64,000 bases of DNA, taken from Pseudomonas sp. WS 5079 (GTDB lineage: Bacteria > Pseudomonadota > Gammaproteobacteria > Pseudomonadales > Pseudomonadaceae). Under the pieces are notes generated by a model. It saw nothing but the letters and a program-made list of their open reading frames with translations, had not been told where the DNA came from and made no database searches. Made by a program: the position numbers and the translations under genes. This document shows, piece by piece, positions 28,079 to 37,643 of the stretch. How positions within the stretch are numbered: position 1 is the first letter of the stretch; each line of letters opens with the position of its first letter. The stretch covers positions 372,001 to 436,000 of the forward strand of contig NZ_JAAQWN010000005.1 of NCBI RefSeq assembly GCF_012985465.1. Direction: 5' to 3'.

Positions 28079-28945
28079 ATGCTGCGTCGGTTAAGAATCC
28101 TGGTGGCCTTGCTGGCCCTGAGCGTCCTGCTGGCCGGCTGCAATCGCGTGGGCCTGGCCTATCGCAATCTCGATGTGATCATCCCCTGGACACTCAACGA
28201 CTACCTGGACATGAACGCCGGGCAGAAAAGCTGGTTCAACGACACCCTCAAGGAACACCTGGCCTGGCACTGCACCACCCAATTGCCCGGCTACCTGGAC
28301 TGGCTCGACCGCCTGCAACAGATGGTCGACAACCATCAAGTCAGCGATGCCGCCCTGCAAACCCGCACCCTCGAAGCCAAGCTGGCAATCGCCGACGTCG
28401 CCCGGCAGATCACCCCGTCAGCCATCGAGTTGCTGCGCGGGCTGGATGAGCAGCAGGTGCGCGAGATGGATCGAGCGCTGGCCAAGGACCTGCGCAAACG
28501 CCAGGACGAATACCTCAAGCCGCCCTTGGAACAGCAGATCAAGGACCGCAGCGAGCGCATGAGCGAACGCCTGAATGCCTGGCTTGGCCCGTTGAGCATC
28601 AGCCAGCAGGAGCGTGTGCGGGCCTGGTCCACCGCCCTCGGTGCGCAGAACCAGCAATGGATCGGCAACCGCGCCCATTGGCAGGCGCAGTTCATCGCGG
28701 CAGTCAATCAACGGGCCAATAGCGATTTCCCGCGCAAGATGGAGCAACTGCTGGTGGACCGTGAAAGCCTGTGGACGGCGGACTATCGCCAGGCCTACGC
28801 CCAGACCGAAGCGGCGGCCCGCAGCCTGCTGGTGGACTTGATGGCCGAAAGCACCGTGCAGCAACGCCAGAAGCTGGTGCAGCGGATCGATAAGGTGCGC
28901 AGCGACTTCCAGTCACTCAAGTGCCTCAAGGGCAGCGCGGCCTAG
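28079..28945 (+). CDS. DUF6279 family lipoprotein
   Basis: 288 residues. A lipoprotein signal peptide ends in the lipobox LLAGC (Cys at 21), followed by NRVGLAYRNLDVIIPWTLND, the family's conserved start. The rest is alpha-helical and charged. Probably anchored in the outer membrane facing the periplasm; function unknown. Its 3' end is 15 bases from the convergent copB. Confidence 0.75.
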   Translation: MLRRLRILVALLALSVLLAGCNRVGLAYRNLDVIIPWTLNDYLDMNAGQKSWFNDTLKEHLAWHCTTQLPGYLDWLDRLQQMVDNHQVSDAALQTRTLEAKLAIADVARQITPSAIELLRGLDEQQVREMDRALAKDLRKRQDEYLKPPLEQQIKDRSERMSERLNAWLGPLSISQQERVRAWSTALGAQNQQWIGNRAHWQAQFIAAVNQRANSDFPRKMEQLLVDRESLWTADYRQAYAQTEAAARSLLVDLMAESTVQQRQKLVQRIDKVRSDFQSLKCLKGSAA

Positions 28946-28960
28946 GCGACTGCAGCGCCC

Positions 28961-29788
28961 TCAGAACCACAGGCGTACACCCAGGACCCAGCGCACCTCG
29001 TTGCGGTCCTCGCCCTCATCCCTGGCGTATTCGGCCGTCTGGCCATAGGCGCGATTCCAGGTCACGCCGACATAAGGGGCAAACTCGCGGCGGATTTCGT
29101 AACGCAGCCGCACCCCGACCTCGGTGTTCGCAAGGCCGGAACCAATCCTCCTCTGAGGGTCGTTTTTCCCGTAGACGTTGGCCTCGGCGGTGGGCTGCAG
29201 CACCAGGCGATTGCTCAGCAAAATGTCGTAGTCGCCCTCCAGGCGCGCGGCAGTCTGGCCACCTTCACCGACAAACAGCGTGGCCTCGGCCTCGAAGTTG
29301 TACAGGGCCATGCCTTGCAGGCCCAGCGCCGCCCAGCTCTGGCTGTCGCCCGGCTTGAAATCCTGGCGCATACCGGCCACTACATCCCACCAGGGGCTAA
29401 TGGCGTGGCCCCATAACGCCTGGACCTCGGCCTTTTCGGTATTGCCCTTGGCGCGCTCGCCCTCGCTGCGCAGCCATAGGCGATCGATATCCCCGCCGAC
29501 CCAACCCTTGGCATCCCAGCTCACGGCATGGCCATCGCCGGCCCCCTGCCATTCCAGCTGGTTGATCACAAACAGTGAGTTGAGGGCGCTGTCATGCACC
29601 ACATGCCCACCCGGCGCGTCGTACACCGCTGCGCGGTCGGCATCGGTCAGCAGCGGGATCGGCGTGCGGCTCTGGCTGGGCGGCGTCATGCCGTGCATCT
29701 GGCGGTGGTCCATGGTTTGAGCGGTGGCAAGCGCTACGGGGGCGAATGTCGTAATCAGCAGCGCAACGCGGCGAAATAGAGGGTTCAT
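28961..29788 (-). CDS. copB: Copper resistance outer-membrane protein CopB
   Basis: 275 residues. A signal peptide ([20 protein letters not shown]...) is followed by a short Met/His segment (MDHRQMHGM) and a predicted 12-strand barrel with [19 protein letters not shown] and a C-terminal aromatic residue (RLWF). CopB binds copper at the outer membrane with CopA. The start was placed at MNPLFRR because the upstream in-frame stretch overlaps copA. It follows copA by ten bases, so the pair form an operon. Confidence 0.9.
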   Translation of the reverse strand: MNPLFRRVALLITTFAPVALATAQTMDHRQMHGMTPPSQSRTPIPLLTDADRAAVYDAPGGHVVHDSALNSLFVINQLEWQGAGDGHAVSWDAKGWVGGDIDRLWLRSEGERAKGNTEKAEVQALWGHAISPWWDVVAGMRQDFKPGDSQSWAALGLQGMALYNFEAEATLFVGEGGQTAARLEGDYDILLSNRLVLQPTAEANVYGKNDPQRRIGSGLANTEVGVRLRYEIRREFAPYVGVTWNRAYGQTAEYARDEGEDRNEVRWVLGVRLWF

Positions 29789-29798
29789 GCTCGGCTCC

Positions 29799-31535
29799 TC
29801 ACTCTTGCACCCGGACTTCACGGAACATGCCCATTTCCATGTGGTACAGCAGATGACAGTGGAAGGCCCAGCGCCCCAGGGCATCGGCCGTCACCCGGTA
29901 GCTGCGGCGGCAACCTGGCGGCATATCGATGGTGTGTTTGCGCACCATGAACTGGCCGTTTTCGTCTTCCAGGTCGCTCCACATGCCATGCAGATGGATG
30001 GGGTGGGTCATCATGGTGTCGTTGACCAGCACCAGCCGCACGCGCTCGCCATAGGTCAGCCGCAGCGGCTCGGCATCGGAGAACTTCACCCCGTCGAAGG
30101 ACCAGGCGAACTTCTCCATATGCCCGGTCAGGTGCAACTCGATGGTACGGCCGGGTTCGCGGCCATCGGGGTCGGCAAAGCTGCTGCGCAAGTCGGCATA
30201 GGTCAGGACCCTGCGCCCGTTGTTGCGCAGGCCCATACCCGGATCATCGAGCTTGGGTGAGGTGCTCATGGCCTGCATGTCCACCAGCGGGTTATTGGTT
30301 TCGCTGGCCGGGTGGCCTTGCATCGGCATCGCCATCCCTGCCATTGCGCCGTGGCCCATACCGGGCATCGCACTGTGGTCCATGCCAGGCATAGCCCCCG
30401 TGGCACCGTGATCCATGCCGCCCATGCCCATGTCGTCCATGGTCAACCAGGGGCGCGGGTCCAGCGCGGGAACCGGCGCCCGCAAGCCCGGCTGGCGGCT
30501 GAGAGTGCCGCTGGCGTAGCCGGTGCGGTCCATGGATTGGGCGAACAGGGTGTAGGCGGCGGCGCTCGGTTCGACGAGCACGTCGTAGGTCTCGGCCACG
30601 GCGATGCGCAACTCGTCCACACTGACCGGTTTTACCGGCTGGCCATCGGCAGCCACCACCGTCATCTTCAGGCCCGGAATACGCACATCGAAGTAGGTCA
30701 TGGCCGAACCATTGATCAACCGCAGACGGATCTTCTCACCGGCGCGAAACAGCCCGGTCCAGTTTTGCGCAGGTGGCTGGCCGTTCATCAAGAAGGTGTA
30801 GGTCGCGCCGCTGACATCCGCCAAGTCCGTGGGATTCATCTTCATTTGCGCCCACATCAGACGGTCGGCAGCGGTGGCCGACCAGCCCTTGTCGGCCACA
30901 TCCTTGATGAAGTCGCCCACGGTGGGTTTATGGAAGTTGTAGTAATCGGACTGTTTCTTCAGGGTCTTCATCAGGCTGGCGGGATCTTCATCGGTCCAGT
31001 CCGTGAGCATCACCACATAGTCGCGCTGGTAGGTGAAGGGTTCCGGCTCCCGCGGATCGATCACCAGCGGCCCATAGACCCCTTGTTGCTCCTGGAACCC
31101 GGAGTGGCTGTGATACCAGTAGGTGCCGTGCTGGTTGACCTTGAACTGGTAGACATACACCCCGCCCGGCTCGATCCCCTTGAAACTCAGGCCCGGCACG
31201 CCATCCATATTGGCCGGCAGGATAATCCCATGCCAGTGGATCGACGTCGGCTGCGCCAGGCGATTGCGCACGCGCAGCGTCACGGTATCGCCTTCACGCC
31301 AGCGCAGCAGCGGGCCCGGCAGGCTGCCGTTGATCGTCAGCGCGGTGCGCACGTGGCCGGTGATATTGACCGCAGTCTGGCCGATAGACAGCTCGAACTC
31401 GCGGCCCGCCAGCACACCCGGCTCCCCGGGGCTGGCCAGGGCCCAGACCGGTGGCCGCCACAGGCCTGCGCCGCCCAGCAGGCCGGCCGCAGCCAAGCCT
31501 TTGACGAAGGTTCGTCGAGAAGTGTTGGGGTGCAT
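29799..31535 (-). CDS. copA: Periplasmic multicopper oxidase CopA (copper resistance)
   Basis: 578 residues. A Tat signal [20 protein letters not shown] exports the folded copper enzyme. Three cupredoxin domains are visible: SIHWHGII and [12 protein letters not shown] near the N terminus, HPIHLHGMW and [16 protein letters not shown] at the C terminus supply type 1, 2 and 3 copper ligands. A Met/His-rich insert near 375-410 ([20 protein letters not shown]) resembles the copper-binding repeats of CopA/PcoA. It oxidises or sequesters periplasmic Cu(I). copB follows; no copRS genes are in the window. Confidence 0.93.
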   Translation of the reverse strand: MHPNTSRRTFVKGLAAAGLLGGAGLWRPPVWALASPGEPGVLAGREFELSIGQTAVNITGHVRTALTINGSLPGPLLRWREGDTVTLRVRNRLAQPTSIHWHGIILPANMDGVPGLSFKGIEPGGVYVYQFKVNQHGTYWYHSHSGFQEQQGVYGPLVIDPREPEPFTYQRDYVVMLTDWTDEDPASLMKTLKKQSDYYNFHKPTVGDFIKDVADKGWSATAADRLMWAQMKMNPTDLADVSGATYTFLMNGQPPAQNWTGLFRAGEKIRLRLINGSAMTYFDVRIPGLKMTVVAADGQPVKPVSVDELRIAVAETYDVLVEPSAAAYTLFAQSMDRTGYASGTLSRQPGLRAPVPALDPRPWLTMDDMGMGGMDHGATGAMPGMDHSAMPGMGHGAMAGMAMPMQGHPASETNNPLVDMQAMSTSPKLDDPGMGLRNNGRRVLTYADLRSSFADPDGREPGRTIELHLTGHMEKFAWSFDGVKFSDAEPLRLTYGERVRLVLVNDTMMTHPIHLHGMWSDLEDENGQFMVRKHTIDMPPGCRRSYRVTADALGRWAFHCHLLYHMEMGMFREVRVQE

Positions 31536-31633
31536 GCCGATTCCATTCCCGTCAATTGAATGACCGCAGAGTAGGGACCGGCGCCTATCAGTTGGCTTAG
31601 CGCCAGATTACCTATTTGACAGTTTGCGCGTGC

Positions 31634-32023
31634 TCAGGCGATCTGCGCCTTGGAGGCCACCACCTCGAACGTCGCCGGGTCCAGCGCGTCAGCCTGCTCG
31701 TCCAGCACCTGGCGCGGATGATTGTTACCCGGGATGGAGCTGTCGATCAGCGCCAGCAGCCGCGCACCCAGCGGCGTCAAAATGAAGTTCTCACCGTTGC
31801 CGCCCTCATCCTCGGGCCGGGACTCGATAAAGCCGCGCTTGAACAACAATGCCTCGTAGTCGGCGGCAGTCTTTTTCAGCGCATCAAGGTCACCGTTGAA
31901 CTCGCCGGCCGTGGCCTTCTCGGCGGCTTCCTGTTCGGCATATTTGCGCGGGGCAAAGCTGCCCTCGCCGTTTTGCACTTCATGCAATAGACGTTCGATC
32001 AGATCCCAATTGTAAGTGCTCAT
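31634..32023 (-). CDS. Small DUF2513-like protein, possible transcriptional regulator
   Basis: 129 residues. The start MSTYNWDLIERLLHEVQNGE, and the pattern NFILTPLGARLLALIDSS (winged-helix-like), resemble DUF2513 proteins. The start is set by AGGAGG eight bases upstream, in preference to an ATG seven codons earlier. It lies 98 bases upstream of copA on the same strand; whether it has anything to do with copper is unknown. Confidence 0.65.
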   Translation of the reverse strand: MSTYNWDLIERLLHEVQNGEGSFAPRKYAEQEAAEKATAGEFNGDLDALKKTAADYEALLFKRGFIESRPEDEGGNGENFILTPLGARLLALIDSSIPGNNHPRQVLDEQADALDPATFEVVASKAQIA

Positions 32024-32178
32024 CCTCAATCCTCCTGCAGGCACACCGGCTGGCTGCCTTCAAAGGTTGTGACCTGTGGGTGCGGGCGCCGTTCAGCCGG
32101 GTCGACGGGCGTGATTGCACTGAACTTTTCGCCGGCCGGTGCCCTCAACCGGGTATCACCGCCAAGGAGGTCTACCCC

Positions 32179-32454
32179 ATGAAAACCCTGATGCAACTGG
32201 CTGTCGCCGCCACCCTGTTGAGCGCCTTGCCCGCCTGGGCCTGTACCCCGGAAGAAGCCACGCAAAAACGCGAACAACTGGCCAAGGAGGTCAGCACCCT
32301 CACCCAGCAGAACCCGACCAAGGCCAAGGAAATCAACGACGAACTGCAGCAGATGGACCTGGACACCGAAAGCGCGAAGTTTCCGGACAAGTGCCAGTTG
32401 ATCGAGGCGCGGCTCAAGGAGTTGAAGGAAGCGGCGGCCAAGGCGAAAAACTGA
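32179..32454 (+). CDS. Small exported protein, function unknown
   Basis: 91 residues before processing. A clear signal peptide MKTLMQLAVAATLLSALPAW precedes a short mature part with two cysteines (ACTPEEA and DKCQLIEARL) that could form a disulfide bridging two helices, with lysine/glutamate-rich helices throughout. AAGGAGG is located six bases before the ATG. An intrinsic terminator follows at 32461-32488. No family recognised. Confidence 0.75.
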   Translation: MKTLMQLAVAATLLSALPAWACTPEEATQKREQLAKEVSTLTQQNPTKAKEINDELQQMDLDTESAKFPDKCQLIEARLKELKEAAAKAKN

Positions 32455-32460
32455 GGGCAT

Positions 32461-32488
32461 AAAAAAACCGGACATTGTCCGGTTTTTT
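32461..32488. terminator. Bidirectional intrinsic terminator between convergent genes
   Basis: AAAAAAACCGGAC-ATT-GTCCGGTTTTTT: an 8-base-pair GC stem flanked by A-run and T-run on the two sides, between the exported-protein gene and the DEAD-box helicase gene. Confidence 0.9.
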
Positions 32489-32502
32489 AGTGCGCTGGCG
32501 TA

Positions 32503-33849
32503 TTACTCGGCAGCCGGCGCTTCTGGCTTGCGGCGCTTGAGCGGCGCCATGCCGTCCTTGCTGACCAACGACAGGTTGTCGGTCTTCGGCCGGTTGGCGA
32601 TCTTGCGCTTGGTCGGCGACTTGGCGCCGGTTTTCTTCTTGTCGCCCTTGGCGTCGACCTTTTTCTTCTTCACGCCCACGGCCTTGCCCGAAGCCTTGAC
32701 CTTCTTCGGCCCGGTGTAGGTGCCTTTGACTTCCTTGATGGTGCGGCGCTCGAACGACTGCTTGAGGTAGCGCTCGATGCTCGACATCAGGTTCCAGTCG
32801 CCATGGCAGATCAGCGAGATGGCCAGGCCATCGTTGCCGGCACGCCCGGTACGGCCGATACGGTGCACATACTCGTCGCCGCTGCGTGGCATATCGAAGT
32901 TGATCACCATGTCCAGGCCTTCGACGTCCAGGCCGCGCGCGGCGACGTCGGTGGCCACCAGGATCTTCACGCCGCCCTGCTTGAGGCGGTCGATGGCGAG
33001 CTTGCGGTCCTTCTGGTCCTTCTCACCGTGCAACACAAACGCCTTGTACTCCTGAGCCACCAGGCGCCCGTAGATACGGTCAGCCATGGCCCGGGTGTTG
33101 GTGAACACGATGGCCTTCTGATAGGTCTCGTTGGCCAGCAGCCAGTTGAGGATCTGCTCTTTGTGCACATTGTGGTCAGCGGTGATGATCTGCTGACGGG
33201 TAGTCGAGTTCAGGTCGCTGACGTTATTGACCTGCAGGTGCTCGGGGTTGTTCAGGACCTTGGCGACCATCTCGCGCAGGGTCGAACCGCCGGTGGTGGC
33301 GGAGAACAGCATGGTCTGCTGGCGGTTGACGCATTCTTCGACCAGGCGCTGCACATCGTCGGCAAAGCCCATGTCGAGCATGCGGTCGGCTTCGTCGAGC
33401 ACCAGCACTTCGACTTCCTTGAGGTCCAGGTTGCCGGCGTTCAATTGCTCGATCATCCGCCCTGGGGTGCCGATCAGGATATCCGGGACCTTGCGCAGCA
33501 TGGCGGCCTGCACCTTGAAGTCTTCGCCACCGGTGATCAGGCCGGACTTGATGAAAGTGAACTGCGAGAAGCGCTCCACTTCCTTCAAGGTCTGCTGGGC
33601 CAGTTCGCGGGTAGGCAGCAGGATCAGGGTCTTGATGCTGACGCGGACCTTGGCCGGGCCGATCAGGCGATTGAGGATCGGCAGGACGAAAGCGGCGGTC
33701 TTGCCACTCCCGGTTTGAGCCGTCACCCGCAGGTCACGCCCTTGGAGCGCGAGCGGGATGGCCGCTGCTTGCACAGGCGTAGGCTCGACAAATTTAAGCT
33801 CGGCCACGGCTTTGAGCAGGCGTTCGTGCAGGGCGAATTGGGAAAACAC
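32503..33849 (-). CDS. DEAD-box ATP-dependent RNA helicase
   Basis: 448 residues with a GTG start preceded by GAGGT. In order: Q motif (FVEPTPVQAAAIP), Walker A (AQTGSGKTAAF), PTRELAQQ, TPGR, DEADRMLD, SAT, then helicase domain 2 (VATDVAARGLD, HRIGRTGRAG). The C-terminal tail from about residue 375 is lysine-rich (KKKKVDAKGDKKKTGAKS) and likely RNA-binding. An upstream extension to an ATG at 33978 is possible but not family-like. Probably acts in ribosome assembly or mRNA decay; the SrmB/RhlE subgroup cannot be fixed. Confidence 0.88.
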   Translation of the reverse strand: MFSQFALHERLLKAVAELKFVEPTPVQAAAIPLALQGRDLRVTAQTGSGKTAAFVLPILNRLIGPAKVRVSIKTLILLPTRELAQQTLKEVERFSQFTFIKSGLITGGEDFKVQAAMLRKVPDILIGTPGRMIEQLNAGNLDLKEVEVLVLDEADRMLDMGFADDVQRLVEECVNRQQTMLFSATTGGSTLREMVAKVLNNPEHLQVNNVSDLNSTTRQQIITADHNVHKEQILNWLLANETYQKAIVFTNTRAMADRIYGRLVAQEYKAFVLHGEKDQKDRKLAIDRLKQGGVKILVATDVAARGLDVEGLDMVINFDMPRSGDEYVHRIGRTGRAGNDGLAISLICHGDWNLMSSIERYLKQSFERRTIKEVKGTYTGPKKVKASGKAVGVKKKKVDAKGDKKKTGAKSPTKRKIANRPKTDNLSLVSKDGMAPLKRRKPEAPAAE

Positions 33850-34042
33850 GGGTGCTACCTCGAAGAAATACAAAAAATCAGCTGCATAGGGTAACGGTTT
33901 CGGGCGCTCAGGCCGAGTTTCTTTACGCGAAGTGGGCCAATCAGGTGGTTTTTTGTCAGGTGATTTGTCTGCCTGCACAACTTTGCAGCACTTAAATGCT
34001 CTAATCGCCCCGTCATGTCTTACAGAAGAATCGCGTTAAACC

Positions 34043-35341
34043 ATGGATATCAAACAGCTCTGGCTCAATGTCCAAGACCTCTGGGGTGCCTTGGACCAAC
34101 ACCCGCTGCTGCATTCAAGCCTGGCTTTGCTGGTGCTGTTGGTGGTGGCCCTGCTGGTCGGACGGGTGGCACGCTACCTGATCCTGCATGCCGTCAAGTT
34201 GCTCGGCCGCCAACCTGCCCTGCATTGGCTCAATGACCTGCGCCACAACAAAGTCTTCCACCGCCTGGCACAGATGACGCCGTCGCTGGTGATCCAGTTC
34301 GGCCTGCACCTGGTGCCGGAATTGAGCAAGACCAGCGCGCTGTTCATCGGCAACGTGGCGCTGGCGTTCACCATCCTGTTCCAGGTATTGGCCATGAGCG
34401 CCCTGCTCAACGCCCTGCTGGATATCTACGCCCGCACCGAACATGCCCGCACGCGGTCGATCAAGGGCTATGTGCAACTGGCGAAAATGGTGTTGTTCGT
34501 GTTTGGCGCGATCATCATCGTCGCAACCTTGATCGACCGCTCGCCGCTGTTGCTGCTGTCGGGGTTGGGTGCGATGTCGGCGGTGATCCTGTTGGTGTAC
34601 AAGGACACCTTGTTGTCGTTTGTCGCCAGCGTGCAATTGACCAGCAACGACATGCTGCGAGTCGGCGACTGGATCGAAATGCCCCAGGTCGGCGCCGATG
34701 GCGACGTGGTGGACATCACCTTGCATACGGTCAAGGTGCAGAACTTCGACAAGACCATCGTCTCGATCCCTACCTGGCGCTTGATGTCCGAGTCTTTCAA
34801 GAACTGGCGCGGCATGCAGGCCTCGGGCGGGCGGCGGATCAAGCGCAGCCTGTTTATCGACGCGGCCGGCGTGCGTTTCCTGCGTGACGATGAAGAAGTG
34901 CGGATGACCCAGGTCCACCTGCTGACCGACTACATCAGCCGCAAACAGGCAGAATTGAAAGCCTGGAACGAAGCCCAGGGCCACAGCGCGCAACTGTCGG
35001 CCAACCGCCGGCGCATGACCAACCTGGGCACCTTCCGTGCCTATGCCCTGGCTTATCTGAAGAGCCATCCGGATATCCAGCCGAACATGACCTGCATGGT
35101 GCGCCAGATGCAGACCACCTCCCAGGGCGTGCCGCTGGAAATCTACTGCTTCACCCGCACCACGGCGTGGGCGGATTACGAGCGGATCCAGGGGGATATT
35201 TTCGACTACCTGCTGGCGGTGCTGCCGGAGTTTGGCTTGAGCCTGTACCAGCAACCGAGTGGCAACGACCTGCGGGCCGGAGTACTGCCGGCGGTGTTGG
35301 GTGCCAGCCATTTGCCGGCGCCGGAGAAGGCTACGCTCTAA
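34043..35341 (+). CDS. Mechanosensitive ion channel of the YbdG type
   Basis: 432 residues. Several membrane helices (LLHSSLALLVLLVVALLVGR; LVIQFGLHLVPELS; KMVLFVFGAIIIVATLI) precede the MscS-like pore helix (LLLSGLGAMSAVILLVYKDT) and the beta domain (VGDWIEMPQVGADGDVVDIT). The insert after the beta domain and the total length fit YbdG, which gates in response to mild osmotic downshift in E. coli. Located in the inner membrane. Confidence 0.85.
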   Translation: MDIKQLWLNVQDLWGALDQHPLLHSSLALLVLLVVALLVGRVARYLILHAVKLLGRQPALHWLNDLRHNKVFHRLAQMTPSLVIQFGLHLVPELSKTSALFIGNVALAFTILFQVLAMSALLNALLDIYARTEHARTRSIKGYVQLAKMVLFVFGAIIIVATLIDRSPLLLLSGLGAMSAVILLVYKDTLLSFVASVQLTSNDMLRVGDWIEMPQVGADGDVVDITLHTVKVQNFDKTIVSIPTWRLMSESFKNWRGMQASGGRRIKRSLFIDAAGVRFLRDDEEVRMTQVHLLTDYISRKQAELKAWNEAQGHSAQLSANRRRMTNLGTFRAYALAYLKSHPDIQPNMTCMVRQMQTTSQGVPLEIYCFTRTTAWADYERIQGDIFDYLLAVLPEFGLSLYQQPSGNDLRAGVLPAVLGASHLPAPEKATL

Positions 35342-35363
35342 CCAGGCGCGAAGCAGCGCCCCT

Positions 35364-35450
35364 GTGGGAGCGGGCTTGCCCGCGATAGTGGTGGGTCAGT
35401 CAACACATCTGTTACTGATCGTCCGCTATCGCGGGCAAGCCCGCTCCCAC
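35364..35450. repeat. REPIN (GGGCTTGCCCGCGAT type)
   Basis: GTGGGAGCGGGCTTGCCCGC opens and GCGGGCAAGCCCGCTCCCAC closes the element as near-perfect inverted arms. The interior GGTCAGTCAACACATC...TTACTGATC matches the REPIN at 22685-22770. It lies between the convergent ends of the channel and transporter genes. Confidence 0.85.
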
Positions 35451-35461
35451 CTTGGGAACGA

Positions 35462-36331
35462 TCATTGCCGGCAGAGTGGCGCCGGGCGAATCCCCAACCG
35501 GCTGATCCACACTGCCGCCACAATCACCGCCCCGCCCAGGAACAACCGCCCCAGCGGCTCATGCTGATTCCAGATCAGCAGATTCAGCAGCAACCCCACC
35601 GGCACATGCAGGTTGTTCATCACCGCCAGGGTGCCGCCATTGACCAGGCACGCGCCCTTGTTCCACCAGTACAAACCCAAGGCGGTGCTGACCAGGCCAA
35701 GAAACAGCAGCACACCCCATTGCAACGGCGCTTCGGGCAGGAAGTTGGCCTTGCCGAACAGCAGGAACGCCGGCAATACCACCGCCAACGCCCCCAAATA
35801 GAAGTAGCCAAAGCGCCGGTAGTGCGGCAGGTCGCTCGGGTGCCGCGCCACCAGGCGCCGATACAGCACTTGCCCAGCGGCGTAGGTGAAGTTGGCCAGT
35901 TGCAGCAGCAAAAAGCCCATGAAAAAGTCCGGGTTGATCTGGTCAAAACGGATCACCGCCGCCCCCGCTACCGCCACCAGCGCGGCGATCAGCGCCCAGG
36001 GGTTGAAGCGCCGGTTCAGCGCGTCTTCGATCAGGGTCACATGCAACGGCGTGAGGATGGTGAACAGCAGCACCTCCGGCACCGTCAACACGCGAAAGCT
36101 CAAATACAGGCACACGTAGGTCACGCCGAACTGCAACGCGCCGATCAGCAGCATGCCGCGCATGAACGCAGGCTCCACCGAGCGCCAGCGGGTCAGGGGG
36201 ATAAACACCAACCCAGCCAGCAGCACACGCACCAGCACGGCGAAGTAGCTGTCGACATGACCGGCCAGGTATTCGCCGATCAAGCTGAAGGAAAACGCCT
36301 GGATCAGGGTGACAATCAGTAAGTAGCCCAT
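35462..36331 (-). CDS. EamA-family transporter resembling the biotin transporter YigM
   Basis: 289 residues with ten predicted membrane helices (two EamA halves). FSLIGEYLAGHVDSYFAVLV near residues 15-35 matches, as I recall it, the same stretch of E. coli YigM, a biotin uptake protein; MNNLHVPVGLLLNLLIW matches its second half. Substrate by homology only. The ATG at 36331 has GAGG five bases upstream and aligns with YigM's start; an ATG ten codons earlier lacks this. Confidence 0.8.
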   Translation of the reverse strand: MGYLLIVTLIQAFSFSLIGEYLAGHVDSYFAVLVRVLLAGLVFIPLTRWRSVEPAFMRGMLLIGALQFGVTYVCLYLSFRVLTVPEVLLFTILTPLHVTLIEDALNRRFNPWALIAALVAVAGAAVIRFDQINPDFFMGFLLLQLANFTYAAGQVLYRRLVARHPSDLPHYRRFGYFYLGALAVVLPAFLLFGKANFLPEAPLQWGVLLFLGLVSTALGLYWWNKGACLVNGGTLAVMNNLHVPVGLLLNLLIWNQHEPLGRLFLGGAVIVAAVWISRLGIRPAPLCRQ

Positions 36332-36394
36332 GTGCGCCTCATATTTGAATGGGCGCGACATTAGCGTCTTTCACGGCGGGGCGAAACTCGGGGC

Positions 36395-36429
36395 AAAAAA
36401 AACCCGACCTCGCTAAAGCGTCAGTCGGG
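36395..36429 (-). terminator. Intrinsic terminator of azoR
   Basis: On the minus strand CCCGACTGACGCTTTAGCGA continues to GTCGGGTTTTTTTT: an outer CCCGAC/GTCGGG stem and an inner CGCT/AGCG stem followed by eight Ts. It lies 106 bases beyond the azoR stop codon. Confidence 0.8.
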
Positions 36430-36534
36430 CAGGAGCACTCAGGAGCAACGAGCGCAAAGGGAGGTTCGATACGCGTACTTGAAGGGTTGCGTGGAGCTAT
36501 AAAAACATCGCGCGATTATCTGGCGATTAACGCT

Positions 36535-37134
36535 TCAGGCAACTTGTGCCAGCAGGGCCTTGGCATGGTTCACGCCCTTTTCCTGGAAATCGCCACCCAG
36601 GTTCACCCCTTCGGCATGAATGAAGGTCACGTCATGGATGCCGATAAACCCCATGACCTGGCGCAGATACGGTTCCTGGTGATCGCTGCTCGCGCCGGTG
36701 TGGATGCCACCACGGGCGGTCAGCACAAAGGCGCGCTTGCCGGTCAACAGGCCCTGGGGGCCGGTGGCGGTGTACTTGAAGGTCACGCCGGCACGCAGCA
36801 CATGGTCAAGCCAGGCCTTGAGGGTGCTGGGGATGGCGAAGTTGTACATCGGCGCGGCCATCACCAGCACATCGGCGGCCAGCAACTCGTCGGTCAGGTG
36901 GTTGGAACGGTCCAGGGAAGCCTGCTCGTCGCTACTGCGCTGCTCGACCGGCTTCATCCAGCCACCCAGCAGGTTCGCGTCCAGGTGCGGCACCGGGTTG
37001 ACAGCCAGGTCGCGCACGGTGATCTGATCGGCCGGATGGGCCGCCTGCCATTGGCTGATGAACTGTTGGGTCAACTGGCGGGAGATAGAGTCCTGCTGGC
37101 GGGCGCTGCTTTCGATGATCAGAACGTTGGACAT
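36535..37134 (-). CDS. azoR: FMN-dependent NADH-azoreductase AzoR
   Basis: 199 residues. Flavodoxin-like fold with the FMN-binding segments MSNVLIIESSARQQDSISRQ near the start and MAAPMYNFAIPSTLKAWLDH in the middle, plus TARGGIH. These enzymes reduce azo compounds and quinones using NADH and protect against quinone stress. Immediately upstream (37234-37249) is a small AT-rich palindrome. An intrinsic terminator follows. Confidence 0.9.
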   Translation of the reverse strand: MSNVLIIESSARQQDSISRQLTQQFISQWQAAHPADQITVRDLAVNPVPHLDANLLGGWMKPVEQRSSDEQASLDRSNHLTDELLAADVLVMAAPMYNFAIPSTLKAWLDHVLRAGVTFKYTATGPQGLLTGKRAFVLTARGGIHTGASSDHQEPYLRQVMGFIGIHDVTFIHAEGVNLGGDFQEKGVNHAKALLAQVA

Positions 37135-37233
37135 GGCTTTGTAAGCTCCATCGGTAATTGCTGTAAGTCGATGGAGTGAAGGTTAAACAGAGACCGTTCG
37201 ATAAAAAAGCGCAAAAAACTGCTATAACCCATC

Positions 37234-37249
37234 TATAAAGTTGTTTATA
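37234..37249. promoter_or_regulatory. AT-rich palindrome in the azoR upstream region
   Basis: TATAAA-GTTG-TTTATA is a perfect 6-base inverted repeat about 100 bases upstream of the azoR ATG, with a further CTATAA copy at 37222-37227. It could be a regulator site for azoR or part of its promoter. Confidence 0.3.
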
Positions 37250-37279
37250 AGCGGAGCATCGTCAGTGCTCCGCAGCACC

Positions 37280-37594
37280 TTACTTGGGTTCGCAGGTCAG
37301 CTTGATCCGCATCTTGATAATCGCGCGGCTGAACTTGACCGTGGTGTTGGTGCTTTTGCCGGCGGGGACCGTGACCTTGCGCACCCGCGCTGGCTCCGGG
37401 CCATTGGTAAACGCGACCGTACACGCAGCGTCATTGCTGCCGAAGTTACTGAGCCGGATGGAGCTGATATCGCCGTCCACATCGGAGGCGTTGTAATCGA
37501 TGCTGACCCCCTTGATCGACTTTGACACGTCGATCGGATAGGCAAACGCGCTCAACGGCAACAATGCCAGCACTACACAACAGAATTTTCTCAT
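37280..37594 (-). CDS. Small exported protein, function unknown
   Basis: 104 residues. The signal peptide MRKFCCVVLALLPLSAFA is followed by YPIDVSKSIKGVSIDYNASD and a beta-rich body with two cysteines (DAACTVAF, KLTCEPK) that likely pair. The fold looks like a small immunoglobulin-like beta sandwich (VRKVTVPAGKSTNTTVKFSR), which is inference. Its ATG is 49 bases from the TTG start of the divergent LysR gene. The start was chosen because the signal peptide begins here; an in-frame ATG 16 codons upstream would bury it. Confidence 0.75.
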   Translation of the reverse strand: MRKFCCVVLALLPLSAFAYPIDVSKSIKGVSIDYNASDVDGDISSIRLSNFGSNDAACTVAFTNGPEPARVRKVTVPAGKSTNTTVKFSRAIIKMRIKLTCEPK

Positions 37595-37643
37595 TCGGCA
37601 GTCTCCAATAAGGACCGCCAGCTTAGGACAAGAGGAGCTCATC

